16,045 nt of DNA from Candidatus Pacearchaeota archaeon (GTDB taxonomy: Archaea; Nanobdellota; Nanobdellia; Pacearchaeales; GW2011-AR1): NCBI GenBank assembly GCA_026395775.1, contig JAPLYA010000065.1, positions 1-16,045 on the forward strand, written 5' to 3'. The position numbers and the translations under genes are program-made. Below the pieces are notes generated by a model. That model was not told where the DNA came from. It saw only the letters and a list, made by a program, of their open reading frames with translations, and did not search any database. Below are positions 7,595 to 14,518 of this stretch, one piece after another. Position 1 is the stretch's first letter. The number at the start of each line of letters is the position of its first letter.

Positions 7595-8380
7595 TTGAGA
7601 TTGTTTCTGTTGGTTCCTTAAAAAATTGTAGAGTCTTGCAGCAACAGGTTTAACAAGCTTAAACATCCTTTTCAATCTTGAGGTTAATAACCTCAGCTGG
7701 GCAATTGCAAAAAACATTTTTATGCTGTCTTTTTTCAAATCAATATGGCTTCCTCCGGGTTCTTCCCATCTTGTGGGGATTTCTTTTATTTTAAAGCCTT
7801 GTTTTCTTGAATTATAAAGCAAGTCAATATCAAAGGCCCATGTGCTTATGCTTAATTTTGGCAGAACTTTTTTAATAACTTCTTTTTTTAGAACCTTAGC
7901 ACCACATTGAGTATCTCTAAAATTAAAAATAAAAAGCACTCTGACAATAAAATTGAAAACTCTGCTTGCAATTATTCTTGATAAGGGCTGTTTTGGCTTG
8001 ACTACTGCTCCTTTAATATATCTACTGGCAATAGTACAATCATATCCATCCATATTCCTGACAAGTTTATAAAATTCTTCAGGGCTTGTTGCAAGATCGG
8101 CATCAACAAATCCTATAAGCTCTCCTCTAGCAACTTTAAAGCCTTCTTTTATGGCAAATCCTTTTCCTCCTTCTTTAAAATTCAAATATCTTATCTCCTT
8201 GTATTTTTTAATAAAGCTTTTGACAACTTGTTCTGTATTGTCTTTTGTGTTATTTATAATTATGATTATCTCAAAATTACCTTCTCCCAGGATTTTTTCA
8301 AAAAAGGACCCATAAGCTTCTAACATTTTTGAAATTCTTCTTTCTTCATTATAAGCGGGCATGATTATCGAAAGTTTCAT
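7586..8380 (-). CDS. Family 2 glycosyltransferase, ALG5/dolichyl-phosphate glucosyltransferase-like
   Basis: This is a 264-residue GT2 enzyme of the ALG5/AglJ-like branch, predicted to load a sugar onto dolichyl phosphate at the cytoplasmic face. It has PAYNEE at 8-13, FVDADLAT at 91-98 with the DXD metal site, ASRYIKGA at 118-125, and DTQCGAKV at 156-163, a hallmark close to the DTQCGFK of ALG5 relatives. The WEEPGGSHIDLKKD segment follows. The usual VDDGS strand end is replaced by IINNTKDNT at 41-49, so the first nucleotide-contacting acid is changed. I recall similar NG/NN variants in archaeal relatives but cannot confirm it. The start codon lies 2 bp after the stop of the flippase gene, so the two are translationally coupled. 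A separate promoter is not evident. Confidence 0.87.
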   Translation of the reverse strand: MKLSIIMPAYNEERRISKMLEAYGSFFEKILGEGNFEIIIIINNTKDNTEQVVKSFIKKYKEIRYLNFKEGGKGFAIKEGFKVARGELIGFVDADLATSPEEFYKLVRNMDGYDCTIASRYIKGAVVKPKQPLSRIIASRVFNFIVRVLFIFNFRDTQCGAKVLKKEVIKKVLPKLSISTWAFDIDLLYNSRKQGFKIKEIPTRWEEPGGSHIDLKKDSIKMFFAIAQLRLLTSRLKRMFKLVKPVAARLYNFLRNQQKQSQNL

Positions 8381-8382
8381 CT

Positions 8383-9597
8383 TTATCTTCTGATTATTGC
8401 TAGGCTGTAAATTAACATTAGCACATTTGAAATAACTAGCCCAAGACTAAATTCCCTCAAGCTGGAATGGAATAAACTTAAAAAAATAACTTGCAGGACA
8501 GGGAATATCAAAAGCCAGTAGAAATACTTAGTTTTATTTATGGAAAGCTTATACAAAATAATAACATTTGACAGCGAGACAAATGCGAATCCAAGCCCAA
8601 CCAAAAATAAAATATTTGCCGCAGGCAAGTATTTTGTATCCCATAGAGACAATATCTTAACAATCAGTTGAGGCATAAAAAAATAAAATATTAATGCAAT
8701 AGCAGAGATTATGCAAACCAGAGTCATAGACTTTTTTAATAAGCCTTTAGTTGTTTTTCCCTTATTGAACTTCTCTGAGGAAATAGGAAACATCGCCTTT
8801 CCTATGGCTAGATTCGCAAAAATAATAGCTTTTCCTATTAAAGAGATAAAAGCATACTGCCCTGCAACTTCAGCAGTGAAAAATCTCCTCGCTAGGATTA
8901 TATCCAAACTGTACATTAAAACAATCGCGCATATTGCTATTATCCCCCTTGCCCCAAAACTAAATTCAAGGTTTTCTTTTTTTCTCTTGGATTTTAATAT
9001 TTCTTTCATTGAAAGGAAAGATATAGCAAAAGCAAACAATATGCCAAAAACAACTCCCATCATTGCCCCATATACTTTAAAACTCAAAAAAACAAGCAGT
9101 ATTGAAATCATAATCTTAAAAGCAGATTCAAAAACCATATTCATACCCATTGCCATGAATTTTTTTCTTCCTTGTAATATGCCCCTATTTATAGGAACTA
9201 GAAAAGATCCAAAAAGGGTAAGTCCTGTTATAAAAAACAAGGCAAATTTTATCCCAAGAAAGCTGGACAGCCATATTGAAACAACCAAGAAAGCAAAAAA
9301 AAAGAAAAAAAGGTATTTTCCCATTCTTTTCAAGCTTTTAATCAAAAAATCCTTAATTATGCCTGTTGAGTTAAACTTGCTTGCATATCTTGAAGCTAGG
9401 GTTTGTATTGCTTCAGAAGGAATTCCAAAAATATAAACAATAGACATTAAAGTTGCCAGAACTCCATAGTCTTCAACACTCAGCATTTTAGCCATTGACA
9501 TCTGGAATATATAGTTTAGAATATTAAAGACCCCAAGTAGAATTATAAGCAACAGGCTTCCTTTTATCAGTTCATCTTTCAAAATTTTTTTAATCAT
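8383..9597 (-). CDS. Oligosaccharide flippase, Wzx/RfbX-type (MOP superfamily)
   Basis: This is a 404-residue, very hydrophobic protein with the look of polysaccharide-biosynthesis flippases, which move a lipid-linked glycan from the inner to the outer face of the membrane. About twelve membrane spans can be drawn. Early residues KMLSVEDYGVLATLMSI and the following IPSEAIQTLASRYASKF (split as GIPSEAIQTL, ASRYASKF) match the conserved N-terminal region of this family. Positively charged cytoplasmic loops such as KSKRKKE occur between later spans. The length is within the family range. It sits between the glycan-starting GT4 gene, 6 bp upstream, and the ALG5-like GT2 gene, 2 bp downstream. That order is a coherent lipid-linked glycan module. 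Functionally it would correspond to the AglR role, inferred from family and context. Confidence 0.86.
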   Translation of the reverse strand: MIKKILKDELIKGSLLLIILLGVFNILNYIFQMSMAKMLSVEDYGVLATLMSIVYIFGIPSEAIQTLASRYASKFNSTGIIKDFLIKSLKRMGKYLFFFFFAFLVVSIWLSSFLGIKFALFFITGLTLFGSFLVPINRGILQGRKKFMAMGMNMVFESAFKIMISILLVFLSFKVYGAMMGVVFGILFAFAISFLSMKEILKSKRKKENLEFSFGARGIIAICAIVLMYSLDIILARRFFTAEVAGQYAFISLIGKAIIFANLAIGKAMFPISSEKFNKGKTTKGLLKKSMTLVCIISAIALIFYFFMPQLIVKILSLWDTKYLPAANILFLVGLGFAFVSLSNVIILYKLSINKTKYFYWLLIFPVLQVIFLSLFHSSLREFSLGLVISNVLMLIYSLAIIRR

Positions 9598-9603
9598 CTG
9601 AAC

Positions 9604-10611
9604 TTAAAATATATAGCTCTTGAATATAACTAACCCTAGCAGAACAATAAGAATTTGGAAAGCGCAGATTAATAGAACAACTTCTTTTTCGTAGGCTTTT
9701 CCTTTCCATTTGTTTAGTATTGCAATTGATAAATGTTCTAACCCATATATCTTATTATAAGGTTTTTCAAGCGAATTGTCTTTGTTTGGCTTTCCAAAAC
9801 TCTGCCTTATCAAGCCACCTCTAAGTTTTAAAATTACTTCTAAAATGTATGGGATAAAGAAGAACAAAGCAATTCTTTCAAAATTTCCAAGAATAGCCAT
9901 TATTGCTATCAAGCCACCAACAGAGTAAGTTAGCACATCCCCTGGGAAAACCCTGGCAGGGCACCAATTGAAAAATAAAAAACCAGCCAAAGCAAGAATC
10001 ATGCAAATACCAACAAAGCTAAGCCAAGGATTTCCTGTGAAATAGGCAACTATGCTTAATCCAGTCAGTATTATAACTCCTTGTCCTGCTTCCAGTCCAT
10101 TAAATCCAGCTAAAAAATTAAATGTTGTTGCTGCTCCAACTATTCCCAATGGGATTAATATTAAGGGATATAGCAAGCCGATATTTATTGTTCCAAGAAA
10201 AGGAAAACTTATCTGACTGTTTCCCACATTTATTACCATCAGAGGAATTGCCGCAAATATACATAGCAATAATCTGAATTTCTTGCTTAAACCCCCGTGA
10301 TGCCAGCCCAACAGGTCATCAATTATGCCTATTCCCCCTAAAATGAGAATGCTCGTGGTCAGAGCAAATATCTCCACAATATTCTCTTCTTGTTTTAAAT
10401 AAAAAGTTTTTATTGCAATATATGCCAAAACAGCAAGCAGAAATGCAAGAATAACAATCAAACCCCCAGAACCCGCAGCTTTCGGCTTCGAATACTTGTT
10501 CATATCTTCCCACACCAGCCCAATTTTCTTGGCTTTCCCTATCCACTTCCCCAAAACAAAAAAGCATACAAAGAATGCTATTAAAATTGGTAAGATTAAG
10601 ATAAGTTCCAT
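9604..10611 (-). CDS. GT4 family UDP-GlcNAc:polyprenyl/dolichyl-phosphate GlcNAc-1-phosphate transferase (AglH/ALG7-like)
   Basis: This membrane enzyme starts the lipid-linked glycan by transferring a HexNAc-1-phosphate from a UDP-sugar to a lipid phosphate. Roughly ten membrane helices alternate with the conserved cytoplasmic loops. KPKAAGSGGL is near the start, followed by the catalytic IIDDLLGW. NFLAGFNGLEAGQG is the nucleotide-sugar loop, and VFPGDVLTYSVGG holds the second catalytic Asp. The FNGLEAG form is closer to eukaryotic ALG7 and archaeal AglH than to bacterial MraY or WecA. Two in-frame ATGs exist, at 10620 and 10611. The TATA box is centred about 20 bp from the first and 30 bp from the second. 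Since other genes here show about 25 bp to the transcript start, the transcript would begin between them, so I chose 10611 (335 residues). It heads the three-gene unit with the flippase and GT2. Confidence 0.88.
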   Translation of the reverse strand: MELILILPILIAFFVCFFVLGKWIGKAKKIGLVWEDMNKYSKPKAAGSGGLIVILAFLLAVLAYIAIKTFYLKQEENIVEIFALTTSILILGGIGIIDDLLGWHHGGLSKKFRLLLCIFAAIPLMVINVGNSQISFPFLGTINIGLLYPLILIPLGIVGAATTFNFLAGFNGLEAGQGVIILTGLSIVAYFTGNPWLSFVGICMILALAGFLFFNWCPARVFPGDVLTYSVGGLIAIMAILGNFERIALFFFIPYILEVILKLRGGLIRQSFGKPNKDNSLEKPYNKIYGLEHLSIAILNKWKGKAYEKEVVLLICAFQILIVLLGLVIFKSYIF

Positions 10612-10635
10612 CCTATTCATCTAGAAAAAGATTAT

Positions 10636-10646
10636 GCTTATAAATC
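10636..10646 (-). promoter_or_regulatory. TATA box for the GT4-flippase-GT2 unit
   Basis: TTTATAAG on the minus strand (10644-10637) lies in the gap after aglB. Its position favours the ATG at 10611 over the one at 10620. It also suggests that the three-gene unit is transcribed separately from aglB. Confidence 0.45.
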
Positions 10647-10756
10647 TTATTATACCGTATTTTATCAACTCAATGGAGGGTTAATTCTAAATTCATCTAG
10701 TTGACTTTTTAATTATGTTTGTTTGAAAATTAGATTCAAAAGCTTTGAACACCCAC

Positions 10757-10784
10757 AACCCCGCGACTAGGGGGTTTTTCTTTT
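10757..10784 (+). terminator. GC-rich hairpin followed by a T-tract, terminator-like on the plus strand
   Basis: AACCCC at 10757-10762 pairs with GGGGTT at 10771-10776 around an 8-base loop, and T-rich sequence follows. The form is that of a plus-strand intrinsic terminator, yet both neighbouring genes are on the minus strand. The rest of the 186-bp gap (10621-10806) holds a TATA box and a short TTCAAA/TTTGAA hairpin near 10734-10748. Confidence 0.4.
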
Positions 10785-10806
10785 AATAATCAAGAATCAA
10801 ATATAA

Positions 10807-13518
10807 CTACAGCTGCCAGCTTAGGTATTTTGTAGAATCTGTATCAAGATATTCCTGCTTAACTTGCTCTGTTCCAGCATACTGGATCTCCCAGATCTTA
10901 ATTGGCCCAACCAACCCCAAGCTGTCTATATATGCAAAGTCATCAAGGGCATCATAGCCCTGATTTCTAATGCTATCTATAAATATATTTGGTTCAGAAT
11001 GGGCTAGCTTAAAATTGCTGAATTTGGAGAAGGGATCATTCAAGATGTAAATCTGACCTAGCAACCCACGCATTATTCGTGGAGAGACATACATAACAAC
11101 ACCAACATTATCCGCAGAACTTGAAGAAACTCGAGGCATAACATAGGCTGTTCCCTCTACCCCTGTCTTAAAGTCAATAAACTTGCCTTGATAATATAAA
11201 TATCTTAGTAAAAGATTTGTCTGCTTTCCTTGATAGTAGAACACTGCCTGTGGCTGTTTGAAACTAGTATTTGTTTGTTCAATTATTATCCCTATTATTG
11301 CAGCCTGCTGTCCTGGTAAGAATATTCTTGTGGCATTATCTTGATAAATTAAATCTTCTTCTATGTAAGTTCCACCCTTATATACTCTTATTGTACTATC
11401 TTTTGTTTCTTGAACTTCTTTTGTGTCGTAGGTAAATGTACTAGGCCCCTGGGAGAATCTATCAAATGATTCATTGCTCCCGATGCTAGAGAAAGCCCCG
11501 TACTTACCAAGATCACTTGAATCTATTAACAAATAGTTTGCTTTATGGCTATATAAAAAATCGAGAGCATCTTTTTGATTATCCCCTGTTAATACAAGTC
11601 TCCCTGTTAAATAATTCCAGTAAACAAGAGCATTTCCTCCATCTGTTACTGTTGCTCTGTTCCCAATGCTCTGCAACCAATATCCATAATCCCACCAGTG
11701 GCAGAACACAGAACTTTCTGGAGTGCTTGTTCTAGTCCAGTTCATTGCTTTTTGCCATTGAATAGTATAATGATAAGGCACATAACCGTAAGCTTCTGAT
11801 TTGACTTGATTATAGAAACTATAGAAACTGAAAATACTAAAGCCAAGGACAATAATAATCACTGCCCATCCAAGAAGTTTCTTTGTTTCATCTTTTTCTT
11901 TTCTTTTGTCAATAACAACCACATTAAGATATGCAACAAAAATAGGAGCAATTGGTCCAAGTACCATTATTAATCTGACAGCGCTTCTAGCTGTAAATAA
12001 GCACAAGACTAGTAAGGCAAATAAGAATAAATATTCAAAATCAATTTTCTCAAAAGAATCATTATGCTCTTTTTTATATTTAGTGTAATAATATATTACA
12101 ACTCCGACCAATAGCAATGCGGAAACATAATAAATAAATTTGCTTATAAAATTTTCTCCATTTAAAACACTAGCGGCAGAGTACCTAGAGAATATTAAAC
12201 CAAACAAAAAGATAATATAACAGATAGTAATAATCCAAGATTCTTTATTTTTCAACTTGCTAAGCATTTTCTTAAACAAGACAATAGAGCCAATGATAAA
12301 GAGCCAGAACATTATCGGAATGTTTTTAATAAATGGCCCGAAATTACCTGCCCATTCATTAAAATAGGGCTGGCGATTCTCAGCCACAGTAGTATTCCAT
12401 CTTCCAGTTACTGGCTTGAAGAATATTTTATTTAAATTTTTAACTCTGTCTATTATAAAATTTGGCCCAAGTAGGACAGAGATAAGTACTATTCCTAGTA
12501 TGGCTGCAGAGATGAGAGAGAGTATATTTTCGGGCAGTTTATTATTTTTAAAAGGTTTGATATTTCTAACTTTTGTTTTCCATATTAAAAAATGAACACA
12601 CATTATAAATAAAACAAATAAAGCCGCGCCAGTATCCAGCCCAGCAACAAAACTAGATATGGAAAATCTTTTTGTAAATAAAACAGTGGTAAGCAATGAA
12701 ACAATATACCAGCTTCCATAAATAAAGAATTCTTTTTTTCTTACTTTATTTAATATAAAAGCAATAAGTCCTGCGATGCCTATGGTAACATAAGCATAGC
12801 TTACTCCCCCCCAGCTCAAACCCATTAAACCAGTTGAAATTCCAGCCAGAACCCCAAGCAATACTGCAATTTTAATTTTTTCAGTTTTCCAGGCTTTTAA
12901 AAAAAGATAGAAAGCAAGAAACATAAAGAAAAAAGCAACAGATTCTTTTTCTGGAATGCCTGCGATTGTTCTAGACAAAAATACAGGAATAACTATCATA
13001 AAGAAAGTAGCAATTAGCGAGATTATATTTGCTTTAAGATTTTTATCTTCCGAGTCTTTTCTAGCAAATACCTCTCTTACAAATAAAAAGAAAGAAATAA
13101 TAGTAAGAATAAAAAGTAAAACAGGCATTAAAGCTCCGGCATAATTTATGCTGTAATTTCCAAACATATTAACCAGTTTGTAAGTTAGAACTATCATATA
13201 GGAAACCATCTGCAATTCTCCATAGGTGTTAAACCCCAAAGGAACATTTCTCATTACATCTATACTAGAAAAGCTACCATTAATCATCTCTTTAGCATAC
13301 CTCAAGAATAAAAAAGGATCCAAATCAGGACCAAGCGTATAGTCATTTGTGGTAACATCCCATAATCCCGGCTTTCCATTATGATCTGTTAGAGGCAAGC
13401 TTCGAATATAAACTCCAAGAATAATAGCAATAGCTAAAATAACAAGAACCCATAAATTTTTCTTAACAAAAAGTTTTTTCAACTTTTCTTCCCTTTCTTC
13501 TAGAATACCTTCTTCCAT
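10807..13518 (-). CDS. aglB: Archaeal oligosaccharyltransferase, STT3/AglB family
   Basis: This is a 903-residue enzyme that transfers the assembled glycan from its lipid carrier to Asn in the N-X-S/T sequon of exported proteins, outside the membrane. After a short cytoplasmic N-terminus, the first helix spans about 22-40. The first external loop has GPDLDPFLFLRYAK, with the metal/acceptor acids Asp65 and Asp67. GIPEKES at 187-193 is the second acidic motif, and TVAEN around 377-381 matches the SVSE/TIXE loop with Glu380. About thirteen membrane spans run to residue 565. The soluble domain begins with the invariant WWDYG at 608-612, within CHWWDYGYWLQSIGN, then SSDLGKYGAF, a candidate DK-type motif. 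The remaining 200 residues are beta-rich. Length and motif order are normal for archaeal AglB. It is preceded by an unusual palindrome array and no strong TATA box is evident. Confidence 0.95.
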   Translation of the reverse strand: MEEGILEEREEKLKKLFVKKNLWVLVILAIAIILGVYIRSLPLTDHNGKPGLWDVTTNDYTLGPDLDPFLFLRYAKEMINGSFSSIDVMRNVPLGFNTYGELQMVSYMIVLTYKLVNMFGNYSINYAGALMPVLLFILTIISFFLFVREVFARKDSEDKNLKANIISLIATFFMIVIPVFLSRTIAGIPEKESVAFFFMFLAFYLFLKAWKTEKIKIAVLLGVLAGISTGLMGLSWGGVSYAYVTIGIAGLIAFILNKVRKKEFFIYGSWYIVSLLTTVLFTKRFSISSFVAGLDTGAALFVLFIMCVHFLIWKTKVRNIKPFKNNKLPENILSLISAAILGIVLISVLLGPNFIIDRVKNLNKIFFKPVTGRWNTTVAENRQPYFNEWAGNFGPFIKNIPIMFWLFIIGSIVLFKKMLSKLKNKESWIITICYIIFLFGLIFSRYSAASVLNGENFISKFIYYVSALLLVGVVIYYYTKYKKEHNDSFEKIDFEYLFLFALLVLCLFTARSAVRLIMVLGPIAPIFVAYLNVVVIDKRKEKDETKKLLGWAVIIIVLGFSIFSFYSFYNQVKSEAYGYVPYHYTIQWQKAMNWTRTSTPESSVFCHWWDYGYWLQSIGNRATVTDGGNALVYWNYLTGRLVLTGDNQKDALDFLYSHKANYLLIDSSDLGKYGAFSSIGSNESFDRFSQGPSTFTYDTKEVQETKDSTIRVYKGGTYIEEDLIYQDNATRIFLPGQQAAIIGIIIEQTNTSFKQPQAVFYYQGKQTNLLLRYLYYQGKFIDFKTGVEGTAYVMPRVSSSSADNVGVVMYVSPRIMRGLLGQIYILNDPFSKFSNFKLAHSEPNIFIDSIRNQGYDALDDFAYIDSLGLVGPIKIWEIQYAGTEQVKQEYLDTDSTKYLSWQL

Positions 13519-13558
13519 TATTTCAAAATTTAAGTTTAATATTCAAGAGTCTCATTAC

Positions 13559-13619
13559 AGGTTTTGAAACCTAAAAATCTTATGGATTTTTGGGTCCCGA
13601 AAAAACTGCCAGTTTTTTC
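13559..13619. repeat. Four abutting palindromes between aglB and the zinc-ribbon gene
   Basis: The 61 bases divide without remainder into inverted repeats. These are AGGTTT-TG-AAACCT (13559-13572), AAAAATC-TTATG-GATTTTT (13573-13591), GGG-T-CCC (13592-13598), and GAAAAAACTG around a central C with CAGTTTTTTC (13599-13619). In RNA the second can extend to an 11-bp stem that includes one T-G pair (13569-13595). They lie between 41 and 101 bp before the aglB start and after the zinc-ribbon stop, so they could be a terminator, an operator or a structured leader. Confidence 0.7.
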
Positions 13620-13661
13620 TTGGAGATAGAAATTGTATAACCAAAATTCTAAGCAATTTCT

Positions 13662-13799
13662 TTATTCTATCCCTACTTCATTCAGTAATTCCTCTGCAGA
13701 TTTTTCTTTATCTACATTACTGCTGTTGCAGTAAGGACAGTTTTTCTTTTTGTCAGATTCAAACCGATAACCACAACTCATACATACAAGACCTTGCAT
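13662..13799 (-). CDS. Small zinc-ribbon protein (45 residues)
   Basis: This small protein probably binds one zinc ion. Cys6-X2-Cys9 (CMSCG) and Cys21-X2-Cys24 (CPYC) form the two knuckles of a zinc ribbon, followed by an acidic, helix-like tail ending in EELLNEVGIE. Such proteins in archaea often mediate protein-protein or nucleic-acid contacts; the specific role is unknown. The start is well supported. GGAGG lies at 13808-13804, four bases before ATG, one of the best ribosome binding sites in the window, and a TATA-like TTTAAATA is centred near 13833. The start of the coding frame is overlapped by a longer open frame from the repeat at 13860-13971. It is upstream of aglB on the same strand but separated by 143 bp with the palindrome array, so cotranscription is uncertain. 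Confidence 0.8.
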   Translation of the reverse strand: MQGLVCMSCGYRFESDKKKNCPYCNSSNVDKEKSAEELLNEVGIE

Positions 13800-13827
13800 T
13801 TTTCCTCCTTTTTTGAATATAAAACGA

Positions 13828-13838
13828 GATATTTAAAC
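13828..13838 (-). promoter_or_regulatory. TATA box for the zinc-ribbon gene
   Basis: TTTAAATA on the minus strand is centred about 34 bp before the ATG at 13799. This leaves a short leader that includes the GGAGG ribosome binding site. Confidence 0.45.
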
Positions 13839-13859
13839 TTTATTGTAGTTGGTTTAAGA

Positions 13860-13971
13860 GGTAATAACTGACTCTTTTTTGTAAACTTTTTAATTGAACC
13901 GAGCATTTGTTTTAATTGTTTTCCAAGCCAAGAAACACCCGCCACTTGTTTACTAAAATAGTTTATTATTT
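13860..13971. repeat. Diverged repeat, copy A, upstream of prefoldin alpha
   Basis: This stretch matches 14409-14518 along its length, best in the cores CACTTGTTTACT and TTAATTGTTT. Read on the minus strand from ATA 13969, right after an in-frame TAA, both copies encode similar peptides (NYFSKQVAGV here, NFFSKQVSGV in copy B). A GGGAGG lies three bases before that ATA. No ATG, GTG or TTG precedes the conserved part. The frame stays open to 13778, running past the zinc-ribbon start in another register. It may be a small gene with an unusual start, a decayed gene, or a non-coding element. Confidence 0.6.
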
Positions 13972-13996
13972 ACCTCCCAGTTATATCAGGAATAAG

Positions 13997-14004
13997 TTTA
14001 TAAG
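13997..14004 (+). promoter_or_regulatory. TATA box for prefoldin alpha
   Basis: TTTATAAG is centred 25.5 bp before the ATG at 14026. This supports that ATG over the in-frame TTG at 14014 and a transcript with almost no leader. Confidence 0.55.
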
Positions 14005-14025
14005 TAAAGTTTCTTGTGTTTTACA

Positions 14026-14394
14026 ATGGCAAATGAAGAGCTTTTATACAGAATAACTATCCTCGAACAGGAAGCTAAGAAGATGGAAGAGAACATAAAA
14101 GCTGTCAATGAGCAGATATCAGAGTTTGAAACCTTAAAATTAAGCTTAAAGAGCATAGATAAAGAGATTCTAGCGGGCTTGGGAAAGGGGGTATTTATCA
14201 AATCCCAGGTTGAAGAAGAAGATTTTCTAGTTAATATTGGCTGCGGTATCTTGGTTAAAAAATCAAAAGCTCAAGCTTCTGAGATAATCGATAAGCAAAT
14301 CAAAGAGATGGAAGAGCTCAAGGTTAAACTTCTAGGGCATATAGAGCATTTGAACAATGAGATGAGCAGTTTAGTAGAAAAAGCCCCAAATTAA
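14026..14394 (+). CDS. pfdA: Prefoldin alpha subunit (GimC alpha)
   Basis: This is a 122-residue subunit of the archaeal prefoldin hexamer, a cytosolic chaperone that holds unfolded proteins and passes them to the thermosome. It has the expected plan. An N-terminal coiled coil covers about 1-45 (LLYRITILEQEAKKM and beyond). A central pair of beta-hairpins follows, with the conserved GKGVFIKSQV and DFLVNIGCGILVKK segments at about 55-82. A C-terminal coiled coil covers about 85-118. Length is normal for archaea. The ATG at 14026 is chosen over TTG 14014 because of the TATA box position and because homologues start a few residues before the first heptads. The gene stands alone, flanked on both sides by copies of the same diverged repeat. 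In many archaea it instead sits beside rplX and ftsY. Confidence 0.9.
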   Translation: MANEELLYRITILEQEAKKMEENIKAVNEQISEFETLKLSLKSIDKEILAGLGKGVFIKSQVEEEDFLVNIGCGILVKKSKAQASEIIDKQIKEMEELKVKLLGHIEHLNNEMSSLVEKAPN

Positions 14395-14402
14395 ACTTCT
14401 AA

Positions 14403-14408
14403 TTTTTT
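14403..14408 (+). terminator. T-tract after prefoldin alpha
   Basis: Six consecutive Ts lie 9 bp after the pfdA stop codon. T-tracts are known termination signals for archaeal RNA polymerase, so this is a plausible end for the pfdA transcript. No strong hairpin precedes it. Confidence 0.35.
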
Positions 14409-14518
14409 GGTAACTAACTGCTGTTTTGTATAAATTTTAATTGTCTTCATTGGCTTGGTTAATTGTTTGCCCAAAGTTAGAACACCACTTACTTGTTTAC
14501 TGAAAAAGTTTACTATCT
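14409..14518. repeat. Diverged repeat, copy B, downstream of prefoldin alpha
   Basis: This is the partner of 13860-13971 in the same orientation. On the minus strand its open frame runs from ATA 14516 to a TAA at 14393-14391, giving 41 codons. It begins immediately after the TAG of the IF-2B-like gene and in the same frame. Over the first 31 residues, 18 are identical to copy A, and several DNA differences are silent (AGT-AAA-CAA kept; GTG/GTA, GGA/GGC, CTT/TTG changed). It ends inside the pfdA stop codon. Confidence 0.6.

Noticed and set aside
8711..9436. 241-codon plus-strand open frame opposite the flippase
   Set aside because: Long for a shadow, but the minus strand gives a full flippase; the plus product shows no domain, signal or ribosome binding site.
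10621..10806. Possible tRNA or C/D box RNA in the gap after aglB
   Set aside because: No cloverleaf, no T-arm consensus and no paired C (RUGAUGA) and D (CUGA) boxes could be found on either strand.
13860..14518. Mobile-element interpretation of the repeats around prefoldin alpha
   Set aside because: The enclosed gene is a normal prefoldin with its own promoter, there is no transposase, and the repeats lack terminal inverted ends or target duplications.
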